Shown here piece after piece: positions 34,043 through 43,176 of a stretch of 64,000 nt of DNA; positions within the stretch are counted from its first letter, which is position 1; every line of letters starts with the position of its first letter. Location of the stretch: NCBI GenBank assembly GCA_019744815.1, contig JAIEUA010000011.1:62001-126000 (forward strand), read 5' to 3'. The notes below the pieces were generated by a model. The model saw only the letters and a list, made by a program, of their open reading frames with translations, had not been told where the DNA came from and searched no databases. Source of the stretch: Phycisphaerales bacterium. Lineage in GTDB: Bacteria; Planctomycetota; Phycisphaerae; Phycisphaerales; UBA1924. The translations under genes were made by a program, and so were the position numbers.

Positions 34043-35185
34043 TTACGGGAGACGCTCGCCGTTGATCCGGGCGTGGGCACGGATGACCGCGGCGGCGGCG
34101 ACGACGCGGACCATGGGCGAGGGGTCCTTGAGCATCGTTTCGAGAGCGGGGAAGTGCTGAGCCTTGGCGGTGTAGGCGTAGACCGAGGCGGCCTGTTGGC
34201 GGATGGTGTCGGAGGTGTTCGCGGCGTACTCGTCGGCGATGAACGAGCCCTGATCGAGGCCCATCTTGGCGAGCGCGGTGGAGCAGGCGAGGCGGAACTC
34301 GGGAGGCATGAGATTGCCCTGAGGGTCGCGGTAGTTGGAGAGGTAGATCAGCTGGTCGATCGAGCCGCGGTCTTTGACCTCGCCGATGATCTGGACGGCC
34401 AGGACCGCCGACTCAAAGTCCTCGGGGCGAGCCGGGAACAGAGCGGCGCGGACGCCTTCGACGGGCTCGTTGTCCCCGAGCTTGATGCGGGCTTCGGCGC
34501 ATTGCAGTTGGAAGAGGGCGACATCGGAGGCCCGGTCTTTCGACACGCGGACGCGGGCGGCGTCCTTGAGCATCGACACCGCGGAGCGTTCGCCCATCTC
34601 TCCGAGCACCCAGGCCGCGTGGCTGCGGAGATTGGCAGGAGTGTTCGGTCCGGTGAGCCATCCGGCGAGCGGAGTCGGATCGGGGTTCTGCCCGAGCTTC
34701 TTGAGGGCGTAGATGGCGGCGGCACGCACGAACCCGGAGTCGTCGCTGGTGAGAGACTGCAGCCGCGGTGCGGCGGAGGTGACCTTGTTTCGACCGGCCG
34801 ACATGGCGGCCAGAGCGCGGACGCCCGGGGCCGGATCGTCCAGGGCCTTCATGAGAACCGGGGCCAGCCGCTTGGCGGTCATGCCAGCGGCGTCGGCGGC
34901 GTAGCCACGAACCTGACCATCGGCGTCATTGGAGAGCTGCTCGATGACGGTGAGGGCCTTCTCGCGGATCTCAGCGAGCCGCACGGCGTCGGGGATCGGT
35001 GTGGCGGCCGCGGTCTTGGCGCCGGGCTGCGGTTTAGCGGTGGCCGGGGTCGCCACGGCATCGCTGGTGCCGGATTTCTGAGCCGCGTTCTTCGCGCAGC
35101 CGCCGAGCATCGGGCTCAGCACCAAGCTCGCCACACCGGCGATCACCCATCCGTTCGTTGCACTCTTCACGCGTCGCTCCGTCAT
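34043..35185 (-). CDS. HEAT-repeat lipoprotein
   Basis: ATG 35185 ('MTERRVKSATNGWVIAG') gives 380 residues. A signal peptide ends in the lipobox 'MLGGC' (about residues 26-30), so the protein is probably lipid-anchored. Alternating helical repeats of HEAT/PBS type follow: 'GQVRGYAADAAGMTAKRLAP', 'PGVRALAAMSAGRNK', 'SGFVRAAAIYALKKLG' and 'ANLRSHAAWVLGEMGER'. Such proteins act as scaffolds. It lies 27 bp before the stop of lnt in the gene order, on the same strand, and may be co-transcribed with it. That would make sense for a lipoprotein next to the lipoprotein N-acyltransferase. Confidence 0.78.
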   Translation of the reverse strand: MTERRVKSATNGWVIAGVASLVLSPMLGGCAKNAAQKSGTSDAVATPATAKPQPGAKTAAATPIPDAVRLAEIREKALTVIEQLSNDADGQVRGYAADAAGMTAKRLAPVLMKALDDPAPGVRALAAMSAGRNKVTSAAPRLQSLTSDDSGFVRAAAIYALKKLGQNPDPTPLAGWLTGPNTPANLRSHAAWVLGEMGERSAVSMLKDAARVRVSKDRASDVALFQLQCAEARIKLGDNEPVEGVRAALFPARPEDFESAVLAVQIIGEVKDRGSIDQLIYLSNYRDPQGNLMPPEFRLACSTALAKMGLDQGSFIADEYAANTSDTIRQQAASVYAYTAKAQHFPALETMLKDPSPMVRVVAAAAVIRAHARINGERLP

Positions 35186-35211
35186 CTGTCGCCTCGCCGC
35201 AGCAGCCACCG

Positions 35212-37128
35212 TCAGGCCGCCTTCGCGGTTTCCGTACCGCTCCCATTCCCCAGATTGTTCGGCGTTCGCCGCACGATTGCGAGAATCACAAGGCCGGCGA
35301 GGGAGAGCGGGAAGACCCAGCAGAGGTCGCCGATTTCTCGGTAAATTGTCGTCGTTTTGATAATCGGGACATCCGCGACCATAACGCCCTCGACCTTGGA
35401 AGATCGACCGTCGACCTGGATCTCCTCGAATCCACTTCCGAAGCCCAGTTGTATTACGCACGAAATCCCGGTGTTGGCGGCGCGGACTACCGAAACGCCA
35501 AGTTCCATGGCTCTCCAACGCCCCGCCAACGCATGCTGGGCACGCCCCGCGTCCCAATCGCCGAACCAGCCGTCGTTCGTGACGTTCACGAGAATCACGG
35601 CCGCTCCCTCTTTCGCGGCTTGCCGGACCAGCCGGCGACATAGCGATGTCTCGGTGATCTCAAAGCAAATCGGCGTCACCAACTTGATCCCGCGATATGC
35701 AGCCCGACCAGGGACCTGCTGCTCCTCGACCGGCTCTTCAAGCCAGATGCCACTCGATCGAGATTCGTCTCCACGTGAAAGGTCGAAAGCCATTCCCGCA
35801 GCGCCGATCGAGAGCAACTTCTTCTCGAGCCACGGCCACGCCGAAACATACGGCATGGTCTCTCCGAAGGGGGTCAGTCGAACCTTGTCGTACCTGCCTT
35901 GCAGTACCTCACCATTTTGAATCTTGAACACGCTGTTGAATCGCTTGTCAAAGGTGACGCGACCGCCATCGGGACCCGGTTCAAGTCTCAAATTCTGAGT
36001 ACCAAGAGCGCCGATGAGGAACGGCACACCGAGTTCTCGTTGCAGTTCAAGCAGGTCTGACGTGTATCGCGTCATCCGACGCTCCTTCGTACCATCCGGC
36101 AGCGTGACTTCGAGCGGGTCAAGAAAGTAACCCGGGAACATCGTCTCAGGCCAGATGACTATCGATACACGCTTTCCTTCCTGCCGAGTAGGCTGACGCA
36201 ATCTCGGCTCGGGAACTTCTGTTGCTGCACGGCGAGTCAGCGTGAGGAATCGCGCAAAGTCTCGCTCGCGTTGCTCCGCAGACCATCCGATCTTGTTGCT
36301 TTGAGGCAGGTTTGTCTGAACCACCCCGATGCGTCGGAAATTCGCGTACGCGTACTCGCTCGCCATCGCCACCGTATAGATCGAGTACACCCCCATCACG
36401 CCCAGAACGACAATCACCGCTACACCGATCCCGGCGTGAACGAACCGTTGACGCACACTTCGCGTCCACAGCGTTCCATACACGGCACCAACCAAAGCGC
36501 ACACAATTGCTCCCACGCCGTAAGCGCCAACCACGGGTGCCGCACCAATAAACGGCGTGTCAATCAACGGATGCCCCAACAAGAACCACGCGTACCCATC
36601 CCACACCACCTCACCCCGGATCCACTCCAGCCCGGTCCACACGATCGGCACCAACACCGCCAGCGGCACACGGGGAAACCGCCCGTGCAAACGCGACAGC
36701 AGCCACACGAACAAGCCCGGGTAGATCGACATATACAGGACCAGCGGCACGTATCCCGCCGCCGAGATGTCCATCACCCATTGCTGCTGACACCAGTAGA
36801 ACGCCGACGCTCCCAGCCCCACCATCACCGCATCTCGCTTGCGGCACCGCCCCGCATAGAGCCTCTCGCGCAAGCGAGAGGTCGCGGACGCATCGACTGG
36901 GTCGGTCTCGGAATTCGAGCTCACTCGCCCCTCCGACCTCTCGCTGACGCGAGAGGCTCCATCGATCGTGCTCTTTCCTGCCATCCCCACCGCCACCCAC
37001 ACCAAGGGCACAATCGCCACCAACGCCGCCCACCCAAACTCCATCGGCGCGAACGCCACCGCCATGAGCCCCGCGTGCGCGAGCCCGGCCACGAGCGAAA
37101 CCAGCATTTGTTTCCGAGAAGAGTTCAC
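35212..37128 (-). CDS. lnt: Apolipoprotein N-acyltransferase
   Basis: GTG 37128 gives 638 residues, longer than typical Lnt (about 510-540). Several membrane helices occupy the first 270 residues, starting 'MLVSLVAGLAHAGLMAVAF'. A nitrilase-fold catalytic domain follows with the E-K-C triad: 'IWPETMFPGYF' (Glu), 'YDKVRLTPFGE' (Lys) and 'TPICFEIT' (Cys). A last membrane helix ends the protein. It transfers the third acyl chain to lipoproteins in the inner membrane. Extra length comes partly from an Arg/Ser-rich insertion around residues 55-95 encoded by two palindromic elements (36861-36883 and 36935-36960). Confidence 0.88.
   Translation of the reverse strand: MNSSRKQMLVSLVAGLAHAGLMAVAFAPMEFGWAALVAIVPLVWVAVGMAGKSTIDGASRVSERSEGRVSSNSETDPVDASATSRLRERLYAGRCRKRDAVMVGLGASAFYWCQQQWVMDISAAGYVPLVLYMSIYPGLFVWLLSRLHGRFPRVPLAVLVPIVWTGLEWIRGEVVWDGYAWFLLGHPLIDTPFIGAAPVVGAYGVGAIVCALVGAVYGTLWTRSVRQRFVHAGIGVAVIVVLGVMGVYSIYTVAMASEYAYANFRRIGVVQTNLPQSNKIGWSAEQRERDFARFLTLTRRAATEVPEPRLRQPTRQEGKRVSIVIWPETMFPGYFLDPLEVTLPDGTKERRMTRYTSDLLELQRELGVPFLIGALGTQNLRLEPGPDGGRVTFDKRFNSVFKIQNGEVLQGRYDKVRLTPFGETMPYVSAWPWLEKKLLSIGAAGMAFDLSRGDESRSSGIWLEEPVEEQQVPGRAAYRGIKLVTPICFEITETSLCRRLVRQAAKEGAAVILVNVTNDGWFGDWDAGRAQHALAGRWRAMELGVSVVRAANTGISCVIQLGFGSGFEEIQVDGRSSKVEGVMVADVPIIKTTTIYREIGDLCWVFPLSLAGLVILAIVRRTPNNLGNGSGTETAKAA
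36861..36883. repeat. Palindromic element in coding sequence, copy A
   Basis: CCTCTCGC-GCAA-GCGAGAGG (36862-36881) with flanking AG and TC lies inside lnt. The same stem occurs at 36937-36956 and inside the mutase gene at 48828-48847. Confidence 0.65.
36935..36960. repeat. Palindromic element in coding sequence, copy B
   Basis: CCTCTCGC-TGAC-GCGAGAGG (36937-36956), opposite orientation to copy A and 55 bp away, inside lnt. On the coding strand it reads GASRVSERSE, nearly the peptide found in the mutase. Confidence 0.65.
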
Positions 37129-37212
37129 GCCGCAAATGTAACGGCCCGTCGTCCCCCACGACGCGAGAAATCACCAGCAACGCCAAGACGGCACGCGAGC
37201 GACCTCCCTGAG

Positions 37213-37267
37213 GCCGCTCCGTCTCTCCGTCTCTTTGTCTCTACGTCTCTTCGTCTCTACGTTTCTT
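37213..37267. repeat. Simple CGTCTCT-type tandem repeat
   Basis: Six degenerate copies of a GTCTCT(T/A/C)C unit lie between lnt and the end of accD. It is low-complexity sequence without coding support. Confidence 0.6.
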
Positions 37268-37269
37268 CG

Positions 37270-38199
37270 TTACCGCCCGGTGTAGTCGATCAACCGCGCC
37301 AGCTCGCTCCGCAGATTCCCGCGAGCGACCACGCGATCGACCAACCCCGCCTTCATCAGGAACTCCGACCGCTGGAAGCCTTCCGGCAGTTCCTGGCGGA
37401 TCGTCTGCTGAATCACGCGGGGACCGGCAAAGCCGATGAGGGCCTTGGGCTCGGCGAGAATGACGTCGCCAAGCATCGCGAACGAGGCCGTCACGCCGCC
37501 CGTCGTCGGGTCGGTGAGCACACTGATGAACAGCCCGCCCGCATCGTCGAAGCGAGCGAGGGCGGCCGAGGTCTTGGCCATCTGCATCAGGCTCAAGCCC
37601 GACTCCTGCATGCGGGCGCCGCCCGAGCACGAGATGATGATGACCGGCAGGCCCTTCTTGCCGTTGGCCTTATCGGGAGTCGCCTCCTCGATCGCCCGCG
37701 TGATCGTCTCACCGACCACCGAGCCCATCGAGCCCATCATGAACGTCAAATCGAGGCACACGAGCATCGCCTCGCGGCCCTTGATGAAGCACTTGCCGGC
37801 CCGGATCGCATCAATCTGCCCGGTCTTCACCTGCTCGGCGATCAGCCGCTCGCGGTACGCCTTTAGGTCCTTGAACTTGAGGGGGTCGGTCGGCTGCAAT
37901 TCGGTGAACATCGCCTCGAACGTGCCCGGGTCGGCGAGCTGCAGCACCCGCTCGGTCGCCCCGATGCGGAAGTGGTGCGTGCACTCGGGGCACACGTTGA
38001 GGTTCGCTTCCAGGTGCCGCCGGTAGATCATCTTGGTGCACGACGGGCAGCGGAGCCAGATCCCCTCCGGAATCGAAGCGCGGCGTTCGGGGCGGAGGTC
38101 GGCCCAGGTGCGCTGGGGCAGCTTGGCTTTGGTCGGGGCGGTGGCCTTGCGGCTCGTGGATGTCGGGCTGGGGGATGAAGGGCTGGGAGATGGTGTCAT
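37270..38199 (-). CDS. accD: Acetyl-CoA carboxylase carboxyltransferase subunit beta
   Basis: ATG 38199 gives 309 residues, standard for AccD. A Ser/Pro/Thr-rich leader is followed by the zinc ribbon 'CPSC...CPEC' (about residues 50-72) that marks AccD. The crotonase-fold carboxyltransferase core follows, with 'SGGARMQESGLSLMQMAKTS' and 'VLTDPTTGGVTASFAMLGDV'. It transfers the carboxyl group from carboxybiotin to acetyl-CoA with AccA in fatty acid synthesis. accA is not in the window. It lies upstream of lnt on the same strand. Confidence 0.93.
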   Translation of the reverse strand: MTPSPSPSSPSPTSTSRKATAPTKAKLPQRTWADLRPERRASIPEGIWLRCPSCTKMIYRRHLEANLNVCPECTHHFRIGATERVLQLADPGTFEAMFTELQPTDPLKFKDLKAYRERLIAEQVKTGQIDAIRAGKCFIKGREAMLVCLDLTFMMGSMGSVVGETITRAIEEATPDKANGKKGLPVIIISCSGGARMQESGLSLMQMAKTSAALARFDDAGGLFISVLTDPTTGGVTASFAMLGDVILAEPKALIGFAGPRVIQQTIRQELPEGFQRSEFLMKAGLVDRVVARGNLRSELARLIDYTGR

Positions 38200-38563
38200 G
38201 GCCGAACGTTCCGAAATGACCCGTGTTGGACCCGATACCCGTGCCAGCTTCCAGAACGAAGCAGGTTCGGGGCGCGAGTCCTCACGAGTCCGTCGCGCGT
38301 GCCGCGGGCATGTCCGTCGCCCACGAGGTCCGAAGGGTTGCCTTCGGGGTTGTTCCACCCGGGACTCCGCCCGAGCCGAACCGCACACGCAGATCCCCTT
38401 CCGACCCGCCCGCCGGCTCCAGCCGACGACCCGCGCGAGTCCGAAGTAATTGGGAGTTTAGCACTTCGGCATTCAGAGGGTGCAAAGGTGAGAAAGGGGT
38501 TTGTTTGGGTCTGTGGAAAAGATGTCGTGTGTCTTCAGCGCGAACCGCGGGGCGGGAGAGGGC
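38200..38563. other. Intergenic region upstream of accD
   Basis: 364 bp, GC-rich, between the end of rpe and the start of accD, both on the minus strand. It presumably holds the accD promoter. No RNA gene or repeat is recognisable. Confidence 0.4.
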
Positions 38564-39259
38564 TCATCCACGAAGAGACGCGACGGCGGCGGCCCGTTGG
38601 GGAGCGGGCTTGCCGAAGATGGCCGAGGCCGCGACCAGCACGTCCATGCCGGCATCGCGACAGGCCGGAGCGGTGGACTCCGAGACTCCGCCGTCGACTT
38701 CGAGGCGTTGGGTCGGCTGAAGGAGCGGCTTGACCCGCCGGGCCTTGTCCAGGACGGCAGGGATAAACGCCTGACCCGAGAAGCCGGGATTGACGGACAT
38801 GATGAGGACAAGGTCAAAGGCGTGCGCGACCTCGAGGACCGGTTCGACGGGGGTCGGCGGGTTGACGGCGATGCCGGCGAGCATCCCGGAAGACTGGATC
38901 CTCCGAGCGAGCCCGACGGCGGCGGCCCCCTGGTGTCGTTCGATGTGGAAGGTGAGCAAGTTGGCGCCCGCCTTGGCGAAGGGCTCGATGAAGTTTTCGG
39001 GCTCGGTGACCATGAGGTGAACATCGAGGAAAGCCGTGGGGAACGCCTTTCGCAGACCGCGGCACATGTCGGGGCCCATGGTCAGGTTGGGGACGAAGTG
39101 GCCGTCCATGACGTCGAGGTGCAGGAGATCGGCGCCTGCCCCGCCTTCGCTGGCGGGCGCGAGGACGTGGCGGCAATCGTCTCCCATGCGAGTGAAGTCC
39201 GCGGACAAGATGGAGGGCGCGATCAGGACACGATCCGGGGTGTGCAACAGCGTCTTCAT
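38564..39259 (-). CDS. rpe: Ribulose-phosphate 3-epimerase
   Basis: ATG 39259 gives 231 residues, the normal size. The TIM-barrel signatures are visible: 'IAPSILSADF' (start of strand 1), 'LHLDVMDGHFVPNLTMG' with metal-binding His/Asp, 'DVHLMVTEP' and 'SVNPGFSGQAF'. The final catalytic Asp is in 'LEVDGGVSE'. It interconverts ribulose 5-phosphate and xylulose 5-phosphate in the pentose phosphate pathway. It is divergent from the HEAT-repeat gene (116 bp). Confidence 0.93.
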   Translation of the reverse strand: MKTLLHTPDRVLIAPSILSADFTRMGDDCRHVLAPASEGGAGADLLHLDVMDGHFVPNLTMGPDMCRGLRKAFPTAFLDVHLMVTEPENFIEPFAKAGANLLTFHIERHQGAAAVGLARRIQSSGMLAGIAVNPPTPVEPVLEVAHAFDLVLIMSVNPGFSGQAFIPAVLDKARRVKPLLQPTQRLEVDGGVSESTAPACRDAGMDVLVAASAIFGKPAPQRAAAVASLRG

Positions 39260-39375
39260 CGCGCGACTGTACCGCGCTTGGAGTCCAAAGCGCGGCAAGT
39301 TGGGCACGCTGCTCTGGGACTTCTGCGGTTCTTTGCAACTTTCCCGAACCAATTCCCCATCCCCTGCGGTAAACT

Positions 39376-41382
39376 GTGACGATCACTTGGAAGTTGATCG
39401 ACGAACACCCCTTCACCCGTCCTCGGCGCCACGCAGTCGTGACCGCCGAAGGGCACGGAGCGAGGCCCGATTTGGCGTTTCACCGCGGCCAACTTCGGTC
39501 TGATTCCCGGCCGACACGGATCGGCCTGTGGGGTGCTGCGCCGCTGGCTTTGGCGATGGTGGCGGGCCTGCCCGGGGCGGCGGCTGACGAGCCCGCGGTG
39601 GCCGCGATGGACACGGCGGTCGAGTTGGCGGAGCCCGCGCCGGGGTCGTTAGCGACCCTCCCCGTCGACGAGCTGTCGCTGCGGCTTCGGGCCCTGGCGA
39701 CGAGCCCGGTGGCCGACCCGTTGGCGCTGACCCAGCTTGCCGAGGTGGCGAAGAAGCACGCCGGGAATCCCGCGGTGGTCCGTGACGTCGCGAGGGCGTT
39801 GGGATCGATCCGGACGCGGGCATCGGCGAACCTGTTGATCTCGTTGCTGTCGGCGGCCCGGGATTCGGAATCGCTTCGGACGATTCACGCGGCGCTGGAG
39901 CGGGCGACGGGAAAGCTGGGGCTCGCGGCGGAGGACGGCGCCTGGGCCGGGTATCTTCGCTCGGTGCCGGATGGCGAAGCGGCCTGGCAGGCGGAGCTGC
40001 TTAAGAACCTGGCAGCGGCCCGAGACAAGAAAACCGATGAGGCGGCGGCTCTGACGACGCGTCTGACCGATTCGCTGCGGTCGCTGCATCTGGCGACGCC
40101 GCCGGAGCAGCGATGGCCGTTGATCAGCTCGATGCTGGGCGACGCCCTCGCGCCGGTCAACCTCCTGGCGCTCGACCTGATCTCTCGCGAGCTTTCGGCG
40201 AACAACCGCCCGGACTCGGCGATCGCGGAGGCGGTGCTGAAGCTGGTGCGGAGCTCGGACGATCAGGTGCGCGAGCAAGCGGCGATCCTGGTGGCCAACC
40301 TCGCACCCCCGGGTGCGGCGGAGGTGCTGAACGACGCCCTGGAGCACGAGACCTCTCCTCGGGCGGCGGCGGCGATGCTGGCGGCGACCTCGCGGTGGCC
40401 AGCCGCGGCGTTTGAGCCCTCGATCGTCCGCTGGATCAAGACCGACGCGGCGGCTTCGAACGAGGCAAGGGCGGCCCGAGACGGAGCGATCGACGCCGCA
40501 TGGTCGCTGTACCGAGCGGGGTACCTGCGCGACGAGGAGAGCGAGGCCCCGATCCGTAACGTGCTCCGCGGAATCAGCCTGGGCGAGCTTTCAGGGGCCG
40601 GATGCCAGCTCCGCGTGGAGGCCGGCGACGCGTCCGATCGTGACGCGATCGCGGTGCTGCTGGGCTCGCGGACGCCCGCGCAGCGGCTGGCGGCCGCGGA
40701 ATCCCTGGTGGGATTCCCCGAGTTCCTGCCCCGGATCCTTGCCGCGGCACGGGTGGACCCGTTGCTGATTGAGGTCGCTGTGCGCGGGGTGCTGACCCAG
40801 GACCCCAGCCTGGCGGGGTTCGTGGCCATCGAGGAAGCGACCCGGAACGCGCCTGAGCAGCGCCGAGCGGCCCTCACCGTGATCGCCTCGGTGCTGGAGG
40901 AAGACGAGATCCTCGAGGCGGCGGCGCGGGTCGACGATCTCTCTCTGCGGGAAGCGGTGATCGCGCAGCTGGCCGATCCCAAGCGCATCATGTCGGAGCG
41001 GACCGAGCCACGAACGCTGGTGACGGTCGCGACCGGGTTGCTTTCGTTGGCGGAGCTTCGGATCGAACTCAATCGTCCGGGAGACGCGATCGGCGCGATC
41101 GACGCGTTGCCGGAGATGGAGAAGCTGCTTCCGCCGGCGAAGGTGAAGGACGTCCGCACGGTTGGGCTGATCTTGCTGGGTCGGATGGATCAGGCCCGTG
41201 AAGCGGGTGGGAGTGTCTCCGCCTGGCTTCGGGCGCTCGACCTCTCGATCCGGATCGCGCCGGAACGGGCGCAACCGATCGCGTCGGCGATCGAGACGAC
41301 CATGGGCGACAAGCTCGAGCAGGCGGACCGGGCTCGGCTTGAGGACCTCAAGGTCAAGCTCGCGGCGCTCGCGAAGAAGTAA
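39376..41382 (+). CDS. Exported HEAT-repeat protein
   Basis: The GTG at 39376 gives 668 residues. A later GTG at 39439 is possible because the first 45 residues are not signal-like. A hydrophobic segment ('IGLWGAAPLALAMVAGL') followed by 'AAADEP' suggests a signal peptide and cleavage. The rest is helical, with HEAT-type repeats ('GNPAVVRDVARALGSIRTRA', 'DQVREQAAILVANLAPPG', 'SPRAAAAMLAATSRWP'). No catalytic motif. Probably a periplasmic scaffold. It is the second HEAT-repeat protein within 7 kb. Confidence 0.72.
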   Translation: MTITWKLIDEHPFTRPRRHAVVTAEGHGARPDLAFHRGQLRSDSRPTRIGLWGAAPLALAMVAGLPGAAADEPAVAAMDTAVELAEPAPGSLATLPVDELSLRLRALATSPVADPLALTQLAEVAKKHAGNPAVVRDVARALGSIRTRASANLLISLLSAARDSESLRTIHAALERATGKLGLAAEDGAWAGYLRSVPDGEAAWQAELLKNLAAARDKKTDEAAALTTRLTDSLRSLHLATPPEQRWPLISSMLGDALAPVNLLALDLISRELSANNRPDSAIAEAVLKLVRSSDDQVREQAAILVANLAPPGAAEVLNDALEHETSPRAAAAMLAATSRWPAAAFEPSIVRWIKTDAAASNEARAARDGAIDAAWSLYRAGYLRDEESEAPIRNVLRGISLGELSGAGCQLRVEAGDASDRDAIAVLLGSRTPAQRLAAAESLVGFPEFLPRILAAARVDPLLIEVAVRGVLTQDPSLAGFVAIEEATRNAPEQRRAALTVIASVLEEDEILEAAARVDDLSLREAVIAQLADPKRIMSERTEPRTLVTVATGLLSLAELRIELNRPGDAIGAIDALPEMEKLLPPAKVKDVRTVGLILLGRMDQAREAGGSVSAWLRALDLSIRIAPERAQPIASAIETTMGDKLEQADRARLEDLKVKLAALAKK

Positions 41383-41415
41383 CGCCGATCCACTGACGAT
41401 GTCTGACCGCCCGGT

Positions 41416-42081
41416 TCACCGGCGCCGGCGACCCATCATCACCAATCCGGCCAAGGCCAGAGCCGACGCGGGCGTCGGGATGGCGGTCGCGCGAACCTGG
41501 AAGACGGCGGGGATGACGTACTCGCTCATGCGGACCTGGAACGGAGCCTGACCGAGCGGCAGATTGGCGAGAGAAGTAGCCGCAAAGAGCCAGGCGTTGC
41601 TCGCATTGGCGCTGCCCCCGAGGTCGTAGCGAGCCGGCGCGGTGGTGCCTTGAGCGTCGACGGTCATGGTAGCGGCGACGAAGAACTGGCCGGTGACTTT
41701 GGTGGGGTTGATGGCGAAGTCGAGAAAGGTGTTGGTGCGGGGGAGGCCGCTGGTGCCGTTGACACTCGCGACAAGGGTCGCCGTGCGCGGGTCGTTCGGC
41801 GTGACGAGTTGATAGAGCGAGAGGCGGACGGGTCGCTGCTCGGGCGCGTTGATGCGACCAAAAGCCACAGAGATCGTGGTGATGATGTCATTGCCACCCT
41901 GAACCGAGAAGACGTTGCCCCACATGAACTCGGCGGGATAGGAGGCGGCGCTGCTGAAGGACGGAGCGATGTTGCCGCTGCCGATGCCGTCGTCGTACGC
42001 GTACTGGAACGCGGCCGGGGCGGCGGAGGCAAAGATGGAGAGAACAAGCAACCCGGCGGGGGCTGAGCGGTTGAAACGCAT
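41416..42081 (-). CDS. PEP-CTERM-like exported protein
   Basis: This 221-residue protein has an N-terminal signal peptide ('APAGLLVLSIFASAAPAA'). A beta-rich body follows, and the C-terminal sorting signal is 'IPTPASALALAGLVMMGRRRR': a Pro-containing motif, one hydrophobic helix and a basic end, the PEP-CTERM pattern with 'PTPAS' in place of 'PEPAS'. It would be sorted by an exosortase, which is not in the window. Such proteins are abundant in Phycisphaerae. It is convergent with the HEAT-repeat gene. Confidence 0.78.
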   Translation of the reverse strand: MRFNRSAPAGLLVLSIFASAAPAAFQYAYDDGIGSGNIAPSFSSAASYPAEFMWGNVFSVQGGNDIITTISVAFGRINAPEQRPVRLSLYQLVTPNDPRTATLVASVNGTSGLPRTNTFLDFAINPTKVTGQFFVAATMTVDAQGTTAPARYDLGGSANASNAWLFAATSLANLPLGQAPFQVRMSEYVIPAVFQVRATAIPTPASALALAGLVMMGRRRR

Positions 42082-42250
42082 CGTGAAGGACTCCCAAATT
42101 ATTCAGCCAGGGCGGATCTCGGACGCTTCGTGAGTCGGACCAGCACGCGGCGAAGGGGTTTGTTACCCTGTAACCAGAGTAGGGAGGGCGTCGGGGATCG
42201 GATGCCGCGGGACGAAAAAGGTCTCGGGTGAGGTACGAGGAGGACTCTCG

Positions 42251-42835
42251 ATGTCGGAAGAAAACAACGTTCGGCCCGAGGCGATGGACATGCTGGCGGA
42301 GCCGACGAGCTGGCCCAAGGTGATCGGGATCATCTCGATGGTTTGGGGCGGGTTGAGCGTGACGTGCGCCGGCTGCGGTGGCGTGATGGCGATGGTGGGC
42401 CCGGCGATGCTGCCGCCCGAGATGCAGCAGGGGCCGTTGCCGCCGACGATGGGGCTGAACGCCACAAACATCACGTCGATCGGGTTCGGCTTCGTGATGG
42501 CCGCGATCTTGTTCGTGGCCGGACTGTTCACGCTTCGCCGGAGCATGACGGGGCGGACGCTGCATTTAGTCTGGTCTGGGCTCTCGCTGGCGTGGATCCC
42601 GGTGGGGTTGTACCTGGTCTTCCGGCAGGACGCCGCCATGAAGCTGTTCATCCGCGAGAACCCGGACAGCCCGTTCTCCAAAGGACCGGGAGCCGAGAGC
42701 AACCTGGGGATGATGATCGGCTTTGGGATGACGATCCTGTTCTCGATCTACCCGCTGTTCATCTTCGTGTGGTTCTTGCTGATCAAGAAGACCAAGGAGA
42801 GCTTCGGCGCCGAGGCGGTGAAGGACTACATCTAG
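42251..42835 (+). CDS. Membrane protein with four predicted helices
   Basis: This 194-residue protein has hydrophobic segments 'VIGIISMVWGGLSVTCAGCG', 'SIGFGFVMAAILFVAGLF', 'VWSGLSLAWIPVGLYLVF' and 'GFGMTILFSIYPLFIFVWF'. A basic 'LRRSMTGR' loop lies between helices. The start ATG 42251 is preceded by GAGGAGG. It is unrelated to a known transporter. Ten bases separate it from the DUF1272 gene. Confidence 0.72.
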   Translation: MSEENNVRPEAMDMLAEPTSWPKVIGIISMVWGGLSVTCAGCGGVMAMVGPAMLPPEMQQGPLPPTMGLNATNITSIGFGFVMAAILFVAGLFTLRRSMTGRTLHLVWSGLSLAWIPVGLYLVFRQDAAMKLFIRENPDSPFSKGPGAESNLGMMIGFGMTILFSIYPLFIFVWFLLIKKTKESFGAEAVKDYI

Positions 42836-42866
42836 GAACAACTTCGTGCGGGGCTGGAGACGACGC

Positions 42867-43100
42867 GTGCTCGAGATACGACCGAACTGCGAGTGTTGCG
42901 ATCGAGACCTGCTGCCCTCAAGCGAGGCGTGGATCTGCACATACGAGTGCACGTTCTGCCCCGGGTGTGCCGCGAGAATGAACCGGGTGTGCCCGAACTG
43001 CGGCGGGAACCTGGTGATCCGACCCGTGCGACCGGCGGAGAAGCTGGCCAAAGACCCCGCTTCGACCCGGCGTGTGCTCGCGGCCAAGCCTTGCCCCTAG
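42867..43100 (+). CDS. DUF1272 zinc-binding protein
   Basis: GTG 42867 gives 77 residues; a GTG at 42846 adds seven. The sequence 'LEIRPNCECCDRDLLPSSEA' with 'CTYECTFCPGCA' and 'CPNCGGNLVIRPVRP' is the DUF1272 pattern of many cysteines that coordinate zinc. Function unknown. DUF1272 proteins are small cytosolic proteins found in many bacteria. Confidence 0.85.
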   Translation: MLEIRPNCECCDRDLLPSSEAWICTYECTFCPGCAARMNRVCPNCGGNLVIRPVRPAEKLAKDPASTRRVLAAKPCP

Positions 43101-43176
43101 AGCGAGTCCACGTCGCGAGCGCGCTCCTGTTGCGATCGCCCGCGCTTGTCGCGCGATACGGGAAGGCGTCGGGAAC

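Noticed and set aside
36271..37866. Long plus-strand open frame opposite lnt and accD
   Set aside because: His/Arg/Gln-rich shadow crossing two genuine genes and the spacer between them.
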